DNA from: Megaleporinus macrocephalus
Taxonomy: Eukaryota > Chordata > Actinopteri > Characiformes > Anostomidae
DNA length: 64,000 nt
Assembly (NCBI GenBank): GCA_021613375.1
Contig: CM038726.1
Coordinates: forward strand, 12,966,253-13,030,252
Direction: 5' to 3'
The first letter of the stretch is position 1. Each line of letters starts with the position of its first letter. Position numbers and translations under genes: made by a program. The notes below the pieces were generated by a model that worked only from the letters and a program-made list of their open reading frames with translations, did not search any database and was not told the DNA's origin. Positions 17,373 through 30,474 of this stretch are shown here, one piece after another.

Positions 17373-17733
17373 GAGAATGATCATTCTCCATGACACATTT
17401 TCATAGTTTTGCATTATGGTATCATAATTTCATGATACACTGCTACACTCTTAGTAGCTGTCAAAAGGCCATAACTGAGAAAAGAGAAATGGTAAAAAGT
17501 AAAATGGATTAGAACATAGAAACTTAACACACGAGAGGCAGTGTATGCTTTTATTGAGTCCACCTTGAAATTGGGATTATTTGAATAATCAGAAACATAA
17601 AGTGCCACCGACTAGTAAGATGTGTAATATACTAGTAATATATGTATTTCTATATTAGGGAGGTCTAATTATTGTTAAACATTCCAATAACTGAGAACTG
17701 CTGCCACTTAGAACTACGAGTGCGCATCAGATG

Positions 17734-17847
17734 ATTGGTAGTGACATCATTGTGGAAATGTAAACAACCTGGTGTCAGGAGCCGTGTTGCACCAGGTCAG
17801 CAAAAAACTGTATAAAAAGGCAAGTCAGCTGCTTTTGATCTCAGTCT
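17734..17847 (+). promoter_or_regulatory. Orphan core-promoter-like array (CCAAT, CRE-like, TATA, Inr)
   Basis: In order on the plus strand: inverted CCAAT box ATTGG (17734-17738); CRE-like TGACATCA (17742-17749); a perfect 8-bp inverted repeat ACCTGGTG (17767-17774) / CACCAGGT (17790-17797) overlapping a nuclear-receptor half-site AGGTCA; TATAAAAAGG (17811-17820); and initiator TCAGTCT with its A at 17843, 32 bp after the TATA start. The spacing is canonical for RNA polymerase II. No long ORF follows, so it may serve a noncoding RNA, an untranslated first exon or an old LTR. Confidence 0.4.
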
Positions 17848-17953
17848 CTACTAAACGTAACAGCTAAACACACAGAAACCCATTTACTTTATCAAGTTAG
17901 GTGATGTAACAGTAGAATCTAACAGAAGAAACCAACAGAAAAAAAACAACAAA

Positions 17954-17969
17954 TAATAATAATAATAAT
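17954..17969 (+). repeat. Short (AAT)n run
   Basis: Five consecutive AAT units lie downstream of the promoter-like array. Confidence 0.9.
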
Positions 17970-18289
17970 CTCATTAATCTCAAGACTTCTTGCTAGAACA
18001 TAAACATATTAGTTCACAGTACCATAGATAATGCAAGAGAAAATTAGTATTTAATAGAAAATAAGTAGACGAGGGCTTTAACTATAGGCCTTCTGTTTTT
18101 TACGTGTGCCCAGTTTTGTATTTTACAATGAATGAGAGGCAACAAAGAGTTCATATGAAAAGAGCGCTCTGAACTTTCAAAATCTCCAAAGGACCACAGA
18201 AAGGTTCTCAGCAGATAAACCAAAGCTAAATCACTGGTAACTGCAGAGCTGGAATAAGTTCATGAATAAAGTTACACTCTCAGGGGCCT

Positions 18290-18584
18290 GGTTAAGAGAT
18301 CTGGATCTGAACATGCATTAGATGTGGAGGAGAAGCGCGGTGCTGGTCCGGAGACTGGAGAAAACATATTTTAACCCTAAAAATAGTTCAAGCACACGAG
18401 ATATATAACGTTTCAAGAGTGTGTACGCAAACAGGTCTGCTGGCCTCAAAGTGCTATGCTGTAGAAAGGGAACTTGGCTTCAGCTACAGCGAAGATGGAT
18501 GAGAGTGTGACAGCTTTCTCTTCTCTCTCCCTTCTCTATGGGAGGCTCATGTTGGGCCTTCCTTGTGCGTGTGTGTGTAAGTGA

Positions 18585-18616
<32 letters not shown>

Positions 18617-18870
18617 TGGAAAGAAGGCAAGACTGTGTGTCTGCGCTCGCACTGTGTAAACTCGCAGCGAGAGATCCCAGGCTTGGGGAAGATAAAGACT
18701 TCTCGCTAGAATGTAAACACTCTGTGAAGTGGCGAGGGGGGCAGCTGCAGTCACACACAGACACTTTGAAAAGAGCCCGGCGTGGGTCAAGGTTAAGCGG
18801 CACACACTTTAAGGACTGCTTTCCCTCTTAACCCTCTCCGAGAGGCGGAGCAGTCATGTAACGATGAGAA
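18290..18870. other. Purine-rich, more balanced island with GA microsatellite
   Basis: Less AT-rich than its neighbours, with a GA run at 18591-18615 and a GT run at about 18569-18578. ORFs across it on both strands come from the GA/CT repeat. A conserved noncoding element is possible but not shown. Confidence 0.5.
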
Positions 18871-21186
18871 AGGAAAAGACAACATCTTATAAAGCCTCGT
18901 AAGCTATGTTTATATCCACTTGCTGCACCAATTGCAAGTGATAAAATGAAAACACATAAAATAGTGCATTTTTTGCTACAAAGCAGCTTGTTTTCATCAA
19001 CCTGACTTTTAACGATAAAATAATGATATCATTTCCTGCAAAAAGCTGCTGCCGCATCAGCTTTTATCAATAAAAACAGCTGTGTTTGACAGCTGTGCAG
19101 CTGTATAAAAAAGGTGGGGCACCCGACCAAATATTTTATTGATTTTCTAGGTGAAAATAAGTACATCCGAACAAACATCTGCCCATTTTAATGCTCAATT
19201 ACTGTTTATTTCCCCAATTTTTAAAATGGTACATTTAAATAGAAACATAAATGGTGCTCCAATATTTCCAGAAAAATGCCATATTTTATATTTGTTAACA
19301 CATTTTCACACATAATTATTGAAATATTTTTTGTTTTATTTTATTTACTATGTGTTTGCAAATAAATAAATGGAACATCATTGAGCCATCAGCAGAGTAG
19401 ATTAAAACAAAGAAACTGAGACAGCAATAAAGGGTAAAAGTTTACATATTGTAATATTTCTATTCCAATCACTTTTCATCACTGCTTATTAGTTTTTTTT
19501 CTTACATGTAAGTCACACCGTGAACTGAATACAATAAGATGATATGCTATACAAACATATACTATAAAGGCTTTCACTGTAACACTGTGAAGCTCTTCAT
19601 GAAATTCCCAAATAAAACAAACCATTGACATGTTTTTTTGTTTGTGTCACTTTATAAGATGTAAATTTACTGTGGGACTTTGTTTGACCTTATTTTACAT
19701 CTTTCAAAAAACACAAATATATATAATTGTTTGACTGGTAGTTTTCTAAAACTTTTGACTGGTAGTGTTCTTGAACCGGTAGTGTATATGGTGCTAAAAT
19801 CACAATAGATATCATCTTTACCCCCTAAGATCAATGCAGAAATTAGTCTTTTTACTTTCTCATTAATTACTACACCAAAGAAACAATACACCAACTGGCC
19901 CCCCATGTGAGACTCCCTCACTGTCATTCAGTGTTCTCTTCAGACTTGTACATTAGGCAGCGAGGCCCAGAAGCTTTCAGTAGTCCAGCTAAAACATATC
20001 TAAGCAGGCATCAGAAGTAGACTTTTCACATCAAAACAGATTGAAACAGTCACTGTTTCAAAGATTCGGAATAATGGGCCAACCTAAGTGTGGGGGAGGA
20101 GCACGGGTGGCTCCAACACTGCAGTTGATGGATGAAATTATGGGAAATGGCAGTCCAGTTGCAGTCCAGTCCTCTGACTCAGGCTCGGGCCTGGAATGCA
20201 GATGAATGACAAGTCAAAACACTATCACGGGAAGACAAATAGAAGCGATTACATTAGCAAGGAAAAGCGCGGAGAAAAATCATGTACAAGGGCCAGGTTG
20301 AGGCGCTCAATATCAGAAGCGAAGCCTTTTGTTCCACTTTGTAATTTCTACAAAGGCTTAGGTCTTATCTCAGAGCATGTATACAGTTTCATGCTTATCT
20401 CTCATCCATTTGACTCTAGAAGAGATTGATGAAAGTGCAGGTGGTTGGTCAGCACATATGTTTGAAAAATCCTCCGTGTTCGTTTAGTCTGCTTTTGAGG
20501 ATCAACCGCCTGGGCATGTTTAGAAGGAAATTCTTTATGTTGAAAGGCCACAATCATGATAGATAGGGAAAAATGATGCTAACTGCTTTGCCCACGCACA
20601 CAGGTTCACAGCTATATATTTTAATATCAGTATGTTGTGTATGATATGCACAATAGTATAGAGGAGTGGGTGAAAAAATTCAATACAATATAACTTCATA
20701 ATATTTGGGCTTAAGAATAGAACAAATACACAAAAATATAAGTGTAAATATTTTTAAGTGATTGATATTTTAATGTGTAAAGTCAACTGATACACTACGA
20801 AAATGTATTCTTAATGTTTCAATATTTAAGCATCTATAAGAGTTCATTAACTGATTATCTGATTAACCACAGGAAGCAATAAAAATAGCAAAAAACAGGA
20901 TTAGAAACTAACTAGCTGAAAATATTGCTGCGACAAACTCTCAGGAATACTATTGAGAACATTTAATTACTCAAAAACAGTCAAGCAAAATCAATTGCTT
21001 TTGTCATGCGTAACGGAGGCTGCTGCAGGTGAGCTAATGAGCCAACAAGTGTCACACAAGGTACTTTCTCCTCATGTAAGAGCTATATATTGTCATTGTT
21101 TTTGGACCAAGCCAACATCAGCAACAGCATGACAAACATAACAATGGTCAAAATAATTGAAAGAAATGATACAATTTAATTCACAA
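18871..21186. other. Intergenic block with Tc1-type terminal sequence
   Basis: AT-rich. At 19744-19768 it carries TTCTAAAACTTTTGACTGGT followed by AGTGT. A partial second copy (TTGACTGGTAGTTTTC) lies just upstream and CCGGTAGTGTA just downstream. This resembles the end of fish Tc1/mariner elements (ACACTACCGGTCAAAAGTTT in reverse). No transposase is visible next to it. Nothing else was recognised. Confidence 0.4.
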
Positions 21187-21318
21187 TGTTTTGAACAAAA
21201 TTCATATAAGGAAAATTGGAACTCTAAGGATGTTGGTGTTTCCTAAAACCTAATAACACTTATTATTTGCAAACAGGTGTTTAAATAATGCAGCTGCATT
21301 AGATGGGAAAGTAATGTC
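21187..21318 (+). repeat. Dispersed repeat family C, copy 2
   Basis: Second copy of the segment at 17208-17372, diverged and with a shorter middle. Confidence 0.5.
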
Positions 21319-22074
21319 CATGATGCACTGTGACACCTCCACTATGAACACTGTCACAGTTTTCTCACTGCAGAATCACAATTTCAAGATTGTTACAGTT
21401 AACGATGGCAGTATTTGTATACTTGTAAGTTGAACAATTACAGGTTCTCGAGTACCCCTGGACATCCCACAGGTCGTACTCAGCATATTCAACATATCAT
21501 AAACCTTTAAATATCCTATCATGGCTCAAGTATCATGATAATATTTCAACATGTACTTCTCATCCCTAACCAAATACCTAGTTTTCAACATCTGTGCCAA
21601 ATTTTTCATGTCAACAAATTAAACACGTTCAAAAGGAGATTCCAAAAAAGAACATCAGTGAGTACAAAGTACATGTACTTTTCTGTCAACTCATTTTAAA
21701 TAGAAATAATAAAATGTTATATATATCAATAAACACTTTCCTTCCTTATGCGTCATGCTTTGCAGGACCTCTGCTAATGTCTCTCATTTTAGTAGGATCG
21801 TTGGTAAAAGTGGGACTGATACAGCTGTGGACATGTTAATAATAACTTTGGTTGTCACAGTAATATACACAAGACCTCTTCTGCGGAGGACAGTTAATGT
21901 ACACTGATCAAAGTGCCTGAAGTGGTGCATAATGTTATCCACTCTCCTCCCATGCTCTCTCTAGAGAGAGAGATCAGTCACCAGGGTAATGTTTGTGTGC
22001 ATCCTACATAATAACACTCTTAACAAGTACTTAACAAAGTAGCTTCTGCTCTGAGGAATGCAGGCTGGAATATG

Positions 22075-22205
22075 ATTGGCGCGGAATATGGGTTGGCATG
22101 GGCCTGAGCTAATCAACCTCTCTTAGAACATCTTCATTATCTTTTTCGATGGACAGTAAGTAGATGCTTGGGTATAAATAGCTCCCTCTGCACTCTGTCA
22201 ATCTT
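22075..22205 (+). promoter_or_regulatory. Second orphan core-promoter-like array (CCAAT, TATA, Inr)
   Basis: ATTGG (inverted CCAAT, 22075-22079), TATAAATA (22173-22180) and a perfect YYANWYY initiator TCAATCT (22199-22205, A at 22201) 28 bp after the TATA start. There is no long ORF downstream. The spacing suggests a functional start site, but the motifs are short and chance is not excluded in AT-rich DNA. Confidence 0.3.
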
Positions 22206-22209
22206 ATCA

Positions 22210-24904
22210 ACTGGTTTAGCGTTTTGTTCAGTGTGCCGTCTGAATCTGGTCAAAGCTATTTTGGCAAGCTTCTCTTAACTGTACACCTCTTATGGGTAAA
22301 CTAAGTAAACAAAAAAGAAGACCAAACCAGTGATATTTTAAAAGTAAATTAAATTTTAGTTATTATTAGAGTTATTTATTAGTTTCAACAAATGTGGTTA
22401 ATCTTACGATAATAGATAACTAGTAGTACGCCTTATTCATATCCAGCCTTACAGGACCCAGAGAGCTATAAGTGAATACAACTTGGGTGGATCGAAGTCA
22501 CTAAATGCCTCTTATTGATAAAACTTGCGGAGTTTATCTTGACAACTGCCTCATCCTCTTGTGTTTCAACAGATATCAATCCAGCGCACATAGACATGGG
22601 AAAACATTAGCTGGGTTTCAGTCGGACAAGGTGAAAAATGGAAGCTCACAGCCAATGATAGTTCCACTCTAGTAAACTATTGATTCTGTCACTGGGTGAC
22701 TAGAAAACACTGGATTCACAAGGGATCTGATGGCACTTTTCATATTCCACAGGGGCATGAAAAAATTGCTGTCATTCTCTTACAAGTCTTTCAAAGTGTG
22801 GGGAGCTAGACATAGGAACCATTGGTGGAGCTGATGAGATGTTCTTAAACTGAGATAATGGTCTGGAATGGCTGAACGGGACATCCCAAGACAACTCTCA
22901 CTTGCGCAAGTAAGACACAAATAGGGACTCTGAGTGAAAGCTTTAAGTAGTGGTTCACTTGATTCACTCCCTTGGCTTTATATAAAGATTTGCAAAATGC
23001 ATGAAGAGGTGGTGGGGACAGGTGCAGTCATGCAGGGGAGCCACCAACATATCAGAAATCAATACACAAGGTAGCTCTGCTTAACAATGCCAGGTGTGAC
23101 CATGTTCCCATCAAGTATCCACTCAACCTTATGGTGATGTGCTATTCCCATGTCTTCTTAACTTTGGGGCCCCTTCACAATGTAACATCCTAATGTGACA
23201 CAGGGCTGTGATGTTAGTTAAAGAACTTTAGATAAGCTTGACAGGTAGTTAAAGACAGGTGGCTTTAGTGAAAGTAAAGGCTACATAGGCTAGAATCTAT
23301 AAATGTGCTTTACTTCCAGCATAACAGTTGGCAATACTTGTCAAAGGGTTTTTTGCCAATATTCAAAAAACCTTGTGGTAAAATATTTGCTTGATGACAA
23401 TATGCAAAATACTGTAAATGCAATGCACGGATGACAGATGTGACATTACAGAAATTATTTTTTTCCACTTCATTTAATTGACCTAATTACAGATTATCAC
23501 TAATCACTGGTAGAAAGCTAAATGGGGAAATATCATTGAAATTGTACTATTTTGGCATTCACAACTTAAAGAAAGATGCTTAACTGATGCCATTTAATAT
23601 TCTTTACTTTTCATGTTGCAGTCATATAATAACTTAAATAAAAGATTGAATTTGGAAAAAAAAGTTTTTATCTAAATATTATTGGAGTATTTTGTTAGCC
23701 TAGCCCACCTTATCCGGCCATCTGACAAGTTTTTAAACACAACATAACACTGTGGACAGACTGGACACCCTATGTTAGCCTGTTAGCCAGCACTGTAGCT
23801 GCTGTCTTAAAAGCTGCCTTAGTGGATTGTTTGGCACAGTTACAACAGCTGTCTAACCACCATATTAATATTAGCTTGTCAACCAATACTTGATGCACTG
23901 AATAGGTTATTGGACAACAGTGTTCCTGAAAATGACCAAAAGTCCTGAGTTTGGATCCAACAGTTGAGATTGTAGGTACAAATATGCACAATTTTGTGTT
24001 AACCAAAACTACTTTACACTAAAATAAAAACAAAACAGACTTTAATTAACATCAATATATTAAGCAATATGGACTAGCTAAAAATGATCAAGAACAATTT
24101 CTTCAAAAGCCCAAAACTATGAATAAATCAAAATACAGCTGCCTGCATTGAAGTCTGGGCATTTTTAGAACATTGCACAACTGTATTGTTTTCCCTCTGC
24201 TTTCCAGCACAATGGATCTGTTTTATACACAGATAGTCAACTATAGGTTACATCTGCTCACTAAGTGTTGTGCATGAATCACCAAAGACAACAGAGCTAT
24301 AAAAAAAGAGATCTACTGTCGCTTGCAGATGTGGTATTACATATGCAGCATGTTGCTGCTGATCTCTTAGCATGAGAAATGAGGAAGTCAGCGGCAGTAA
24401 AGATGACAGTAAATATCAATCTAAGACATAGCCAAAGCAACTGGTACACTGCTGTAGAGTAAGAATGCACAAGTGAATGTACAGCTTACTAGTAGCTAAT
24501 ACATTTAATCAGGAATGAAACCTGTAAAACAGATTAACAAAAATATTTATTATATAGGCACATATGTGTCAGACCACCAAAATCACAGTTTGTGCACATG
24601 ACAGACAAAATCAAATTAATTAATCAGATGCAGATGAACCAGTACCAGAAACATGGAATAAGGACTAAATTAAAGGACCTACAGATTATCCAATGCATGC
24701 CAAATCAACTGTAAACACTGTGGCAGTGGAGGGGTCTTACTTGTTTTCATTCATGTTGTGGCAACAGCAGAACAAATCCAGAATAATGTTAAATGTTCAG
24801 ATCCATCCAATCGCTTAAAAAAATTGAGAACATCCATCCCAGAAATGGCAGAGCATCATTGTTGAGAATGCTCAGCATCTGGTATCTATGACAGACTTAT
24901 CCTG

Positions 24905-24986
<82 letters not shown>

Positions 24987-26880
24987 CAGTCAGATATCAC
25001 CATTTTATTCCTTTTTCTAGTCAAAACAACTGGAAATTAGTTCATTCAATGAAAAAGGTTTCCATTATTAGAATTGGAAAAATAACCATATACAACCACA
25101 ACCTGTTACACCATCAAGACTGTCACAATCTGACAAACAGCATTTTAACTCTCAGAGAGAGCAGAAATCTAAGTTCTGCAAGGTGACAAGCATTTATGTC
25201 CATCCTGTGTGTCAACTTTGTGAGTGGGCAAGGTTTTGTAGCTGATGAGAAGAGGAGCAGAACATTTACTGTTGAATATGTTTTCTGTTTTCGCTTCTAA
25301 AAATGATTAACTTGAACCTAATGAATATTTAGACTGCAGCGTTATACGGCCTCTTGAAAAGCAAAAACTGTATAAAAGAGCTAACACACTTACTGTAACG
25401 CTTACCCATGGCTGTTAATACCCTCAATGTAAAGCTCACCTTCTGCATTTTAATGTCAGTGTTACATTTCAAATAGAACAACTGGTCCACTGTCCTCTTT
25501 ACCACACGTCATATACTACTCTATATACTATATAACTACTATTACACCTGTCTGAGAACTATTCATAGATTCTACCAGCAGAGCTGAATACATTTAGTTG
25601 TCCCAAGAATTAAAAGAAGCAACAGAAATTTTCATAAAGACCTCAGAAGAACTAATCAGAAACCTCATGCAGCTATCATTTCCTTATTCAGTGGGGTGCT
25701 GGTTTCTTTAGCTTTAGAAGCAGCCCATTTAAAATCTGTTCTCATAGTTTTATGCAAGTGCTTCATAAACTTGCATGTCTGGGTCGTCCATGTTCATTTT
25801 TCCAGCACTTGTGCTCCATAAACATGCTCCTCACTAGAGCTTTGTAGCAACAGATGAGAAGGACTTTCCATTAGCCCTGCCTCGTTAAGCCACATTCATT
25901 TATACCTCTATGCTAACTGGCTGGCAAGCGCCAACCGGATAGTCATATTTCCCTTTGCAACGAAAAGGCTCAGTAGGTAATCCTGCCCAAATAGCAGTCG
26001 TTTGGCAGGTCATGGAAAGAGAGGGGGGTTGAGTCAAAGGTCAAACTAACATCAAGATACATAGTGACACTGCAGGTCATATGGTGGGCCACAAGGAGAC
26101 AGCCGCACCAGAGACAGAGCGATTAGTATGCCTCATTATCAGAGCTTTGGGCACACAGAGAAGTAGAGGCTGCTGGGGATCTATGAAGAAGGTCAGCATG
26201 GCACTGCCGAAAGGCAAAGAGCAAGCTGCACAGATAAGGCCCACCTTCCTCGGAATTTGCCTGACTGAATTCCTTTTCTGCTCTTTCCATGATGTTCATA
26301 AATAAAATATAATAAATGGATGATATGAAATTGGCTGAAATAAATGGACAGCTGTGACTTACTTCACTAGGTGACAACACTGGTGTGGCACCATCAGGTA
26401 GCATCGCACAGAATACATTAATCCATTACTTATATCTCCAAACCTCCATTTCTCTATTAATTTCTCCTATTTCTTCTCATTTTAGTAGTGAATGAGTGGC
26501 AAAACAGACATAATCTAATAAATTAAAATTACAGGCAGTACAACACTGGATGCTCACAGTGGCTGCCATGTGTCACAGGTGTTTTTTTCCTCTTTGGTGA
26601 ACAATATGCTCACATGTAATATAAGAAATATATTTGATCTGGTCTAGGTAGCCTTAAGTAAAGACATTTGCATTTCAGTGGAGCAAAGTATAACATATTC
26701 CCTCACAAATACACTTCACAGTGCTGATAAAACAGAAAATTTAACTGATTTGTTAACCTGAATATTTTCTTCATTCCTGTGATGTAATGCAGCAAATACT
26801 CAAATAGTATTTGCATACTGTCACCTAGAAGAGTGTAGAAGCTCTTTGTTTAGACTTTGAAGACTGAAAATGGAACATGA
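22210..26880. other. Intergenic block, no gene recognised
   Basis: AT-rich spacer with an (AT)n microsatellite at 24908-24983. The interval 25860-26290 is less AT-rich. ORFs of up to 93 codons (23770-24006, 26123-26404) have no family motif. Confidence 0.5.
24908..24983. repeat. (AT)n microsatellite
   Basis: A 76-bp AT dinucleotide tract. Confidence 0.98.
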
Positions 26881-29783
26881 CCATGGTACATGGTAGCGAT
26901 TAACAGCATGACAATAATACGAATGCAAAACTGTGACAACTCGGCATTTCAAACAGAAGTCATTGGACAGAAAAGCAAATCATATCTCCCGTCTTACTCA
27001 AAGCTATTAATCTCCACCCTATTCCCACACACATACACACACAGCAGACAGTCTGCATGGCACCAGACAGCAGTGAACAGTCAAGCGGGATGTGTGAGAG
27101 CCCCCTGCTGCCTAGAGGCGGGCAAAAGGAGGAAACAAACCCTTGCTAATGGAGACATGACATGCTCACCAGGGCGGAAACTCAAACAAACGATTAATGG
27201 GCCATGGACCCTTCAGCATAGCATCCCTCCCTCCTCCTCCTTCCCATTCTCCTATGTCTCCCTTTCCCTCACATCTTCCACACACTGTTGTTGGTTGATG
27301 CTGGCATCTCTGAGCTCTAGCCACCACAGAGACACGGCATATTTCTGGATTCCCCTCCCCCACTCAACACAAGCGTCGCCCCTCCCCAAAGTCCACATGC
27401 CTGGAGGACCCCAAAGCAAAGTCAGCCAATAGCACCCTTAAAGGATGACGGACAGGCACCCCCACACAAGTAGGTGTTATCCTGCTTTGAAATAACGTTT
27501 AAATTATGTTAAACAGCTGTCGCCGCATCGCCACATTGGCCATTACGTAACAACCAGTGCAACTCATTATGCAAAATAACGATAGAGCAGCCATGTCCAA
27601 CGAGACCTTCGAAATATGTGTTATCCAAGAACAGGGAAGACCCAACATGACCCAACATGAAATCGGGTTACATTGGCTATTCAGTGTGGACCAATCAGAG
27701 AAGAGCACTGTCATCTGTCCTCTTTGTTTATGTGCATGTGCACAGGAGAGAGAAAGAGCAAATGAAGGGGACACAGCAGAGGTGACGTCAAGTCGGTGCT
27801 ATGTAGACGGCGATCAGCACAAAAGCCAGAACCGCTCTGCATTGAAGACAGGGACCTTCTCGAACCTCTTCTGGGTTCCAGAAGCTCAAAGTCGCTTCGT
27901 TACGCTCGGGTGGAGTCCCTGTGACCTAATGAAGCAGTAGTGGCACAGCCCAAATGGGATTAAAGTGGGGTTATTAGGCCACAGCTTAGCCCATCCCACA
28001 CCCCCCAATCAAGATGGAGGTCCTGCTATAAGAGAGTTATTGCTCAAAAGCAGTTCCTGAATCAGTTCTGTTCTTAAAACCATGATGGCCGAGTTTGGAC
28101 AGACAGAGGAACAGGCTGATCTGAAAACAGCACTTCAGGGCAAGTTCAACTAGAGTGCACAGTGCAGATTACAGCCGAGTGCATCCTCTGGTTCTGTTGG
28201 CGACTACCGTATATAGCCTCAGTCATTTCTATGCATTTCTATTCATAGTCACGTTTAGAGACTGACCGCAATCTGATCTTTCATGTATGATGTCTAAGCC
28301 GGACTCATTGAGATTTCATTGTAATTCCCATGGCGCATGTTTCTCTTTTCTCTTTTTCACGGTAATCTACAGACTTTGAATTTTTTCATAAATCTCCCTT
28401 TAATAGGATGGAGGTGTACTGGCTTGTGGCATTCTAAAGACTAAAGACTAAATTTTTAAAAAACAGATAGTTTTGTCTCTGTTTATGCATAAGCTCGGTC
28501 ACAAAGAAGACATCGTGTTCAGATGAGGGAATCAGTTTGGAAGCTAGGTCAGTTCTACAAAGGTTTTAGCCCTTATGACCGGCTGTCTATTTTCCAGAGG
28601 GCGGAGCATCTCTAAACCAGTAGCCGCCGCCACCATCGCTGCCGTCAAAGCGCCACGAAAGGGGGGAGCCCTCGAGCCCATGTGTTTTGATTAGCAGGTA
28701 ATGATCTTTGATCTAATGCGCTGACTGGGAAAGTGCGGCTACGATTGAATTCCGGTGGATGCTTGGCCGACCTGGAGCCAGTGTCACTTCTCATTAGGGC
28801 TGCCGGCTCCATGACCCCCCATCCGCCCAGCTGGGGTCCCTTCTCTCAGCTGGAGAGCCCTGCGTAATGATATCAATAGCAGCAGGGGTGCAATGAATAC
28901 AAATCCGCGTGCAGAATGTTTGGACAAGAATCCGCTCCCGGTGCCCCCCCACTAACCAGTGTTCTCTCAGTCTCCCTCTCCCTCCATGCGCCCCCCCTCT
29001 CTACTCAAAGGGCGGATGAACAGCAGCAGTGATTATCAAACTCCCCCCAGTGGTAGTCCTGTCAAAAAACAAGTGCAGTGATACAACCTCTGGATGACCC
29101 TTCTTAAAGGAGGACTCTGCTTATTTCTGAGGCATGAATGGGAACGAGGTGAAAAGCTCACATGCTGCACATTGAGTCACCAACCAAGCAGTGATTCACG
29201 GGTCAACAAAATTAAGTCTCTTTACAGAGAAATCTTAGACAATTCATTGTTCAGAGTCAACCCTTCCCAGCACAGTATGCCAACATGCTTCATTAAAAAG
29301 TTCAGCTAAACCCTGGATACACTGTCTACACCCGCCATCACCAAACACACCATCTAGTGTGAAAGCTAACACAGCAGGAATTCGATTTCCGTCTCTGGTA
29401 TTGACACAGCCGTTTTGGAGCCTGGCCAAAGATGCCAGTAATAAAAGCATGTTCACAGACCGGCCAAACTGACCCCCAATTAAAAAGTGACGGTAAAGGC
29501 TCTTTTTCGTAATAACACTGGAAATTGCATAAAATGACTAACAAGTACAGCCACAGAATCACAAGAGCACATTATAACCACACTCTACAAAAACTAGCCA
29601 CACCCTTCAAAATCCAGAACTCAATTTCTAGGCAAATTTTGCTCAATTTAATTGTTAAGATGTCGTTGAAGTTGGATTTTTATGCAGTGGTGGTGATACA
29701 ACACAAATATATCCATATTTTTTACTATCCAAAATGACCAGTGAACCTACATCTCTGGTTGTATATGCAAAGTTGGTATTAAT
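26881..29783. other. Intergenic block with a less AT-rich island (28560-29060)
   Basis: Contains the longest orphan ORF of the gap (26890-27432, rejected as a gene), a CCCAACATGA tandem pair at about 27640-27659 and a notably complex stretch, 28560-29060. The latter includes TGATTAGCAGGTAATGATCT, CTTTGATCT and TCATTAGGG, which resemble homeodomain and TCF/LEF sites. It is a good candidate conserved noncoding element of the tbx5 locus, but conservation cannot be tested here. Confidence 0.4.
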
Positions 29784-30474
29784 TAGAGCTGGACGATATA
29801 TCGAATTTTTAAGAAATATCAATATATTTTTATATGAGATATAAGATGAGACAATATAGTCTATATCGATATAGTCTGTGTTGCCCTGCAATTATAGCTG
29901 TAGATCCACCAGCTCGCCTCTCTCTGCTTTCTTGCTTTGCGAGAGAAACTAACCCTCTTACTGCCGTCTGTTAGCACTGAACAGCAGTTATGATTCAGCT
30001 AGCGTTAGCACAATACCAGCACGTACTACCTAGTCAGCTAGCAAGATGGCTAACAGTCAGTCACCATATGAACATGCCTGTAACATTGTTAGGTACCCCT
30101 TTCACTGTAGCAGAGAAGCTGAGGATGTCGGTCAAAAGAAGGGATGAACGCCACAGAGCAGTAACCAGTTATATTGTTGAAGGATTGCATAGTTTTATGT
30201 TTAAGCATAAGTAATGCTAATGTTTGTTTTTAATAAAGCAGCACAAAGATGCTCATTGTTTAAACAAGATTTAAATAAAAAGCTAAAAAATAAAAAGGTA
30301 GCCTCTTATTAAATACATATATATTATTATTATTATTTTTTTTAATATATTTGGGACATGTAGCTTTGACACAGAAGTGCCTTTTTGTTATCAACTTAAG
30401 GGAAGAAAAAATAGCGAGATATATATCGTATATCGCCATGCAGCTAATTTTTTGGTCCATATCACCCAGCCCTA
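29784..30474. mobile_element. Non-autonomous hAT-like TIR element (about 690 bp)
   Basis: Terminal inverted repeats are TAGAGCTGGACGATAT (29784-29799) and ATATCACCCAGCCCTA (30459-30474), which match at 13 of 16 positions when one is reversed. The flanking octamers GTATTAAT and GTATCAAA agree at 6 of 8 positions, consistent with a decayed 8-bp hAT target duplication. ATATCGATAT-rich subterminal sequence and the GGGCTGGGTGATATGG end are typical of a frequent fish MITE. An internal 74-codon ORF (29990-30214) has no assignable transposase motif. Confidence 0.7.

Noticed and set aside
26890..27432. 180-codon plus-strand ORF, the longest in the gap outside transposons
   Set aside because: No recognisable domain, mixed low-complexity Ser/His content, no splice or promoter context. 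Most likely a chance ORF in a less AT-rich region.
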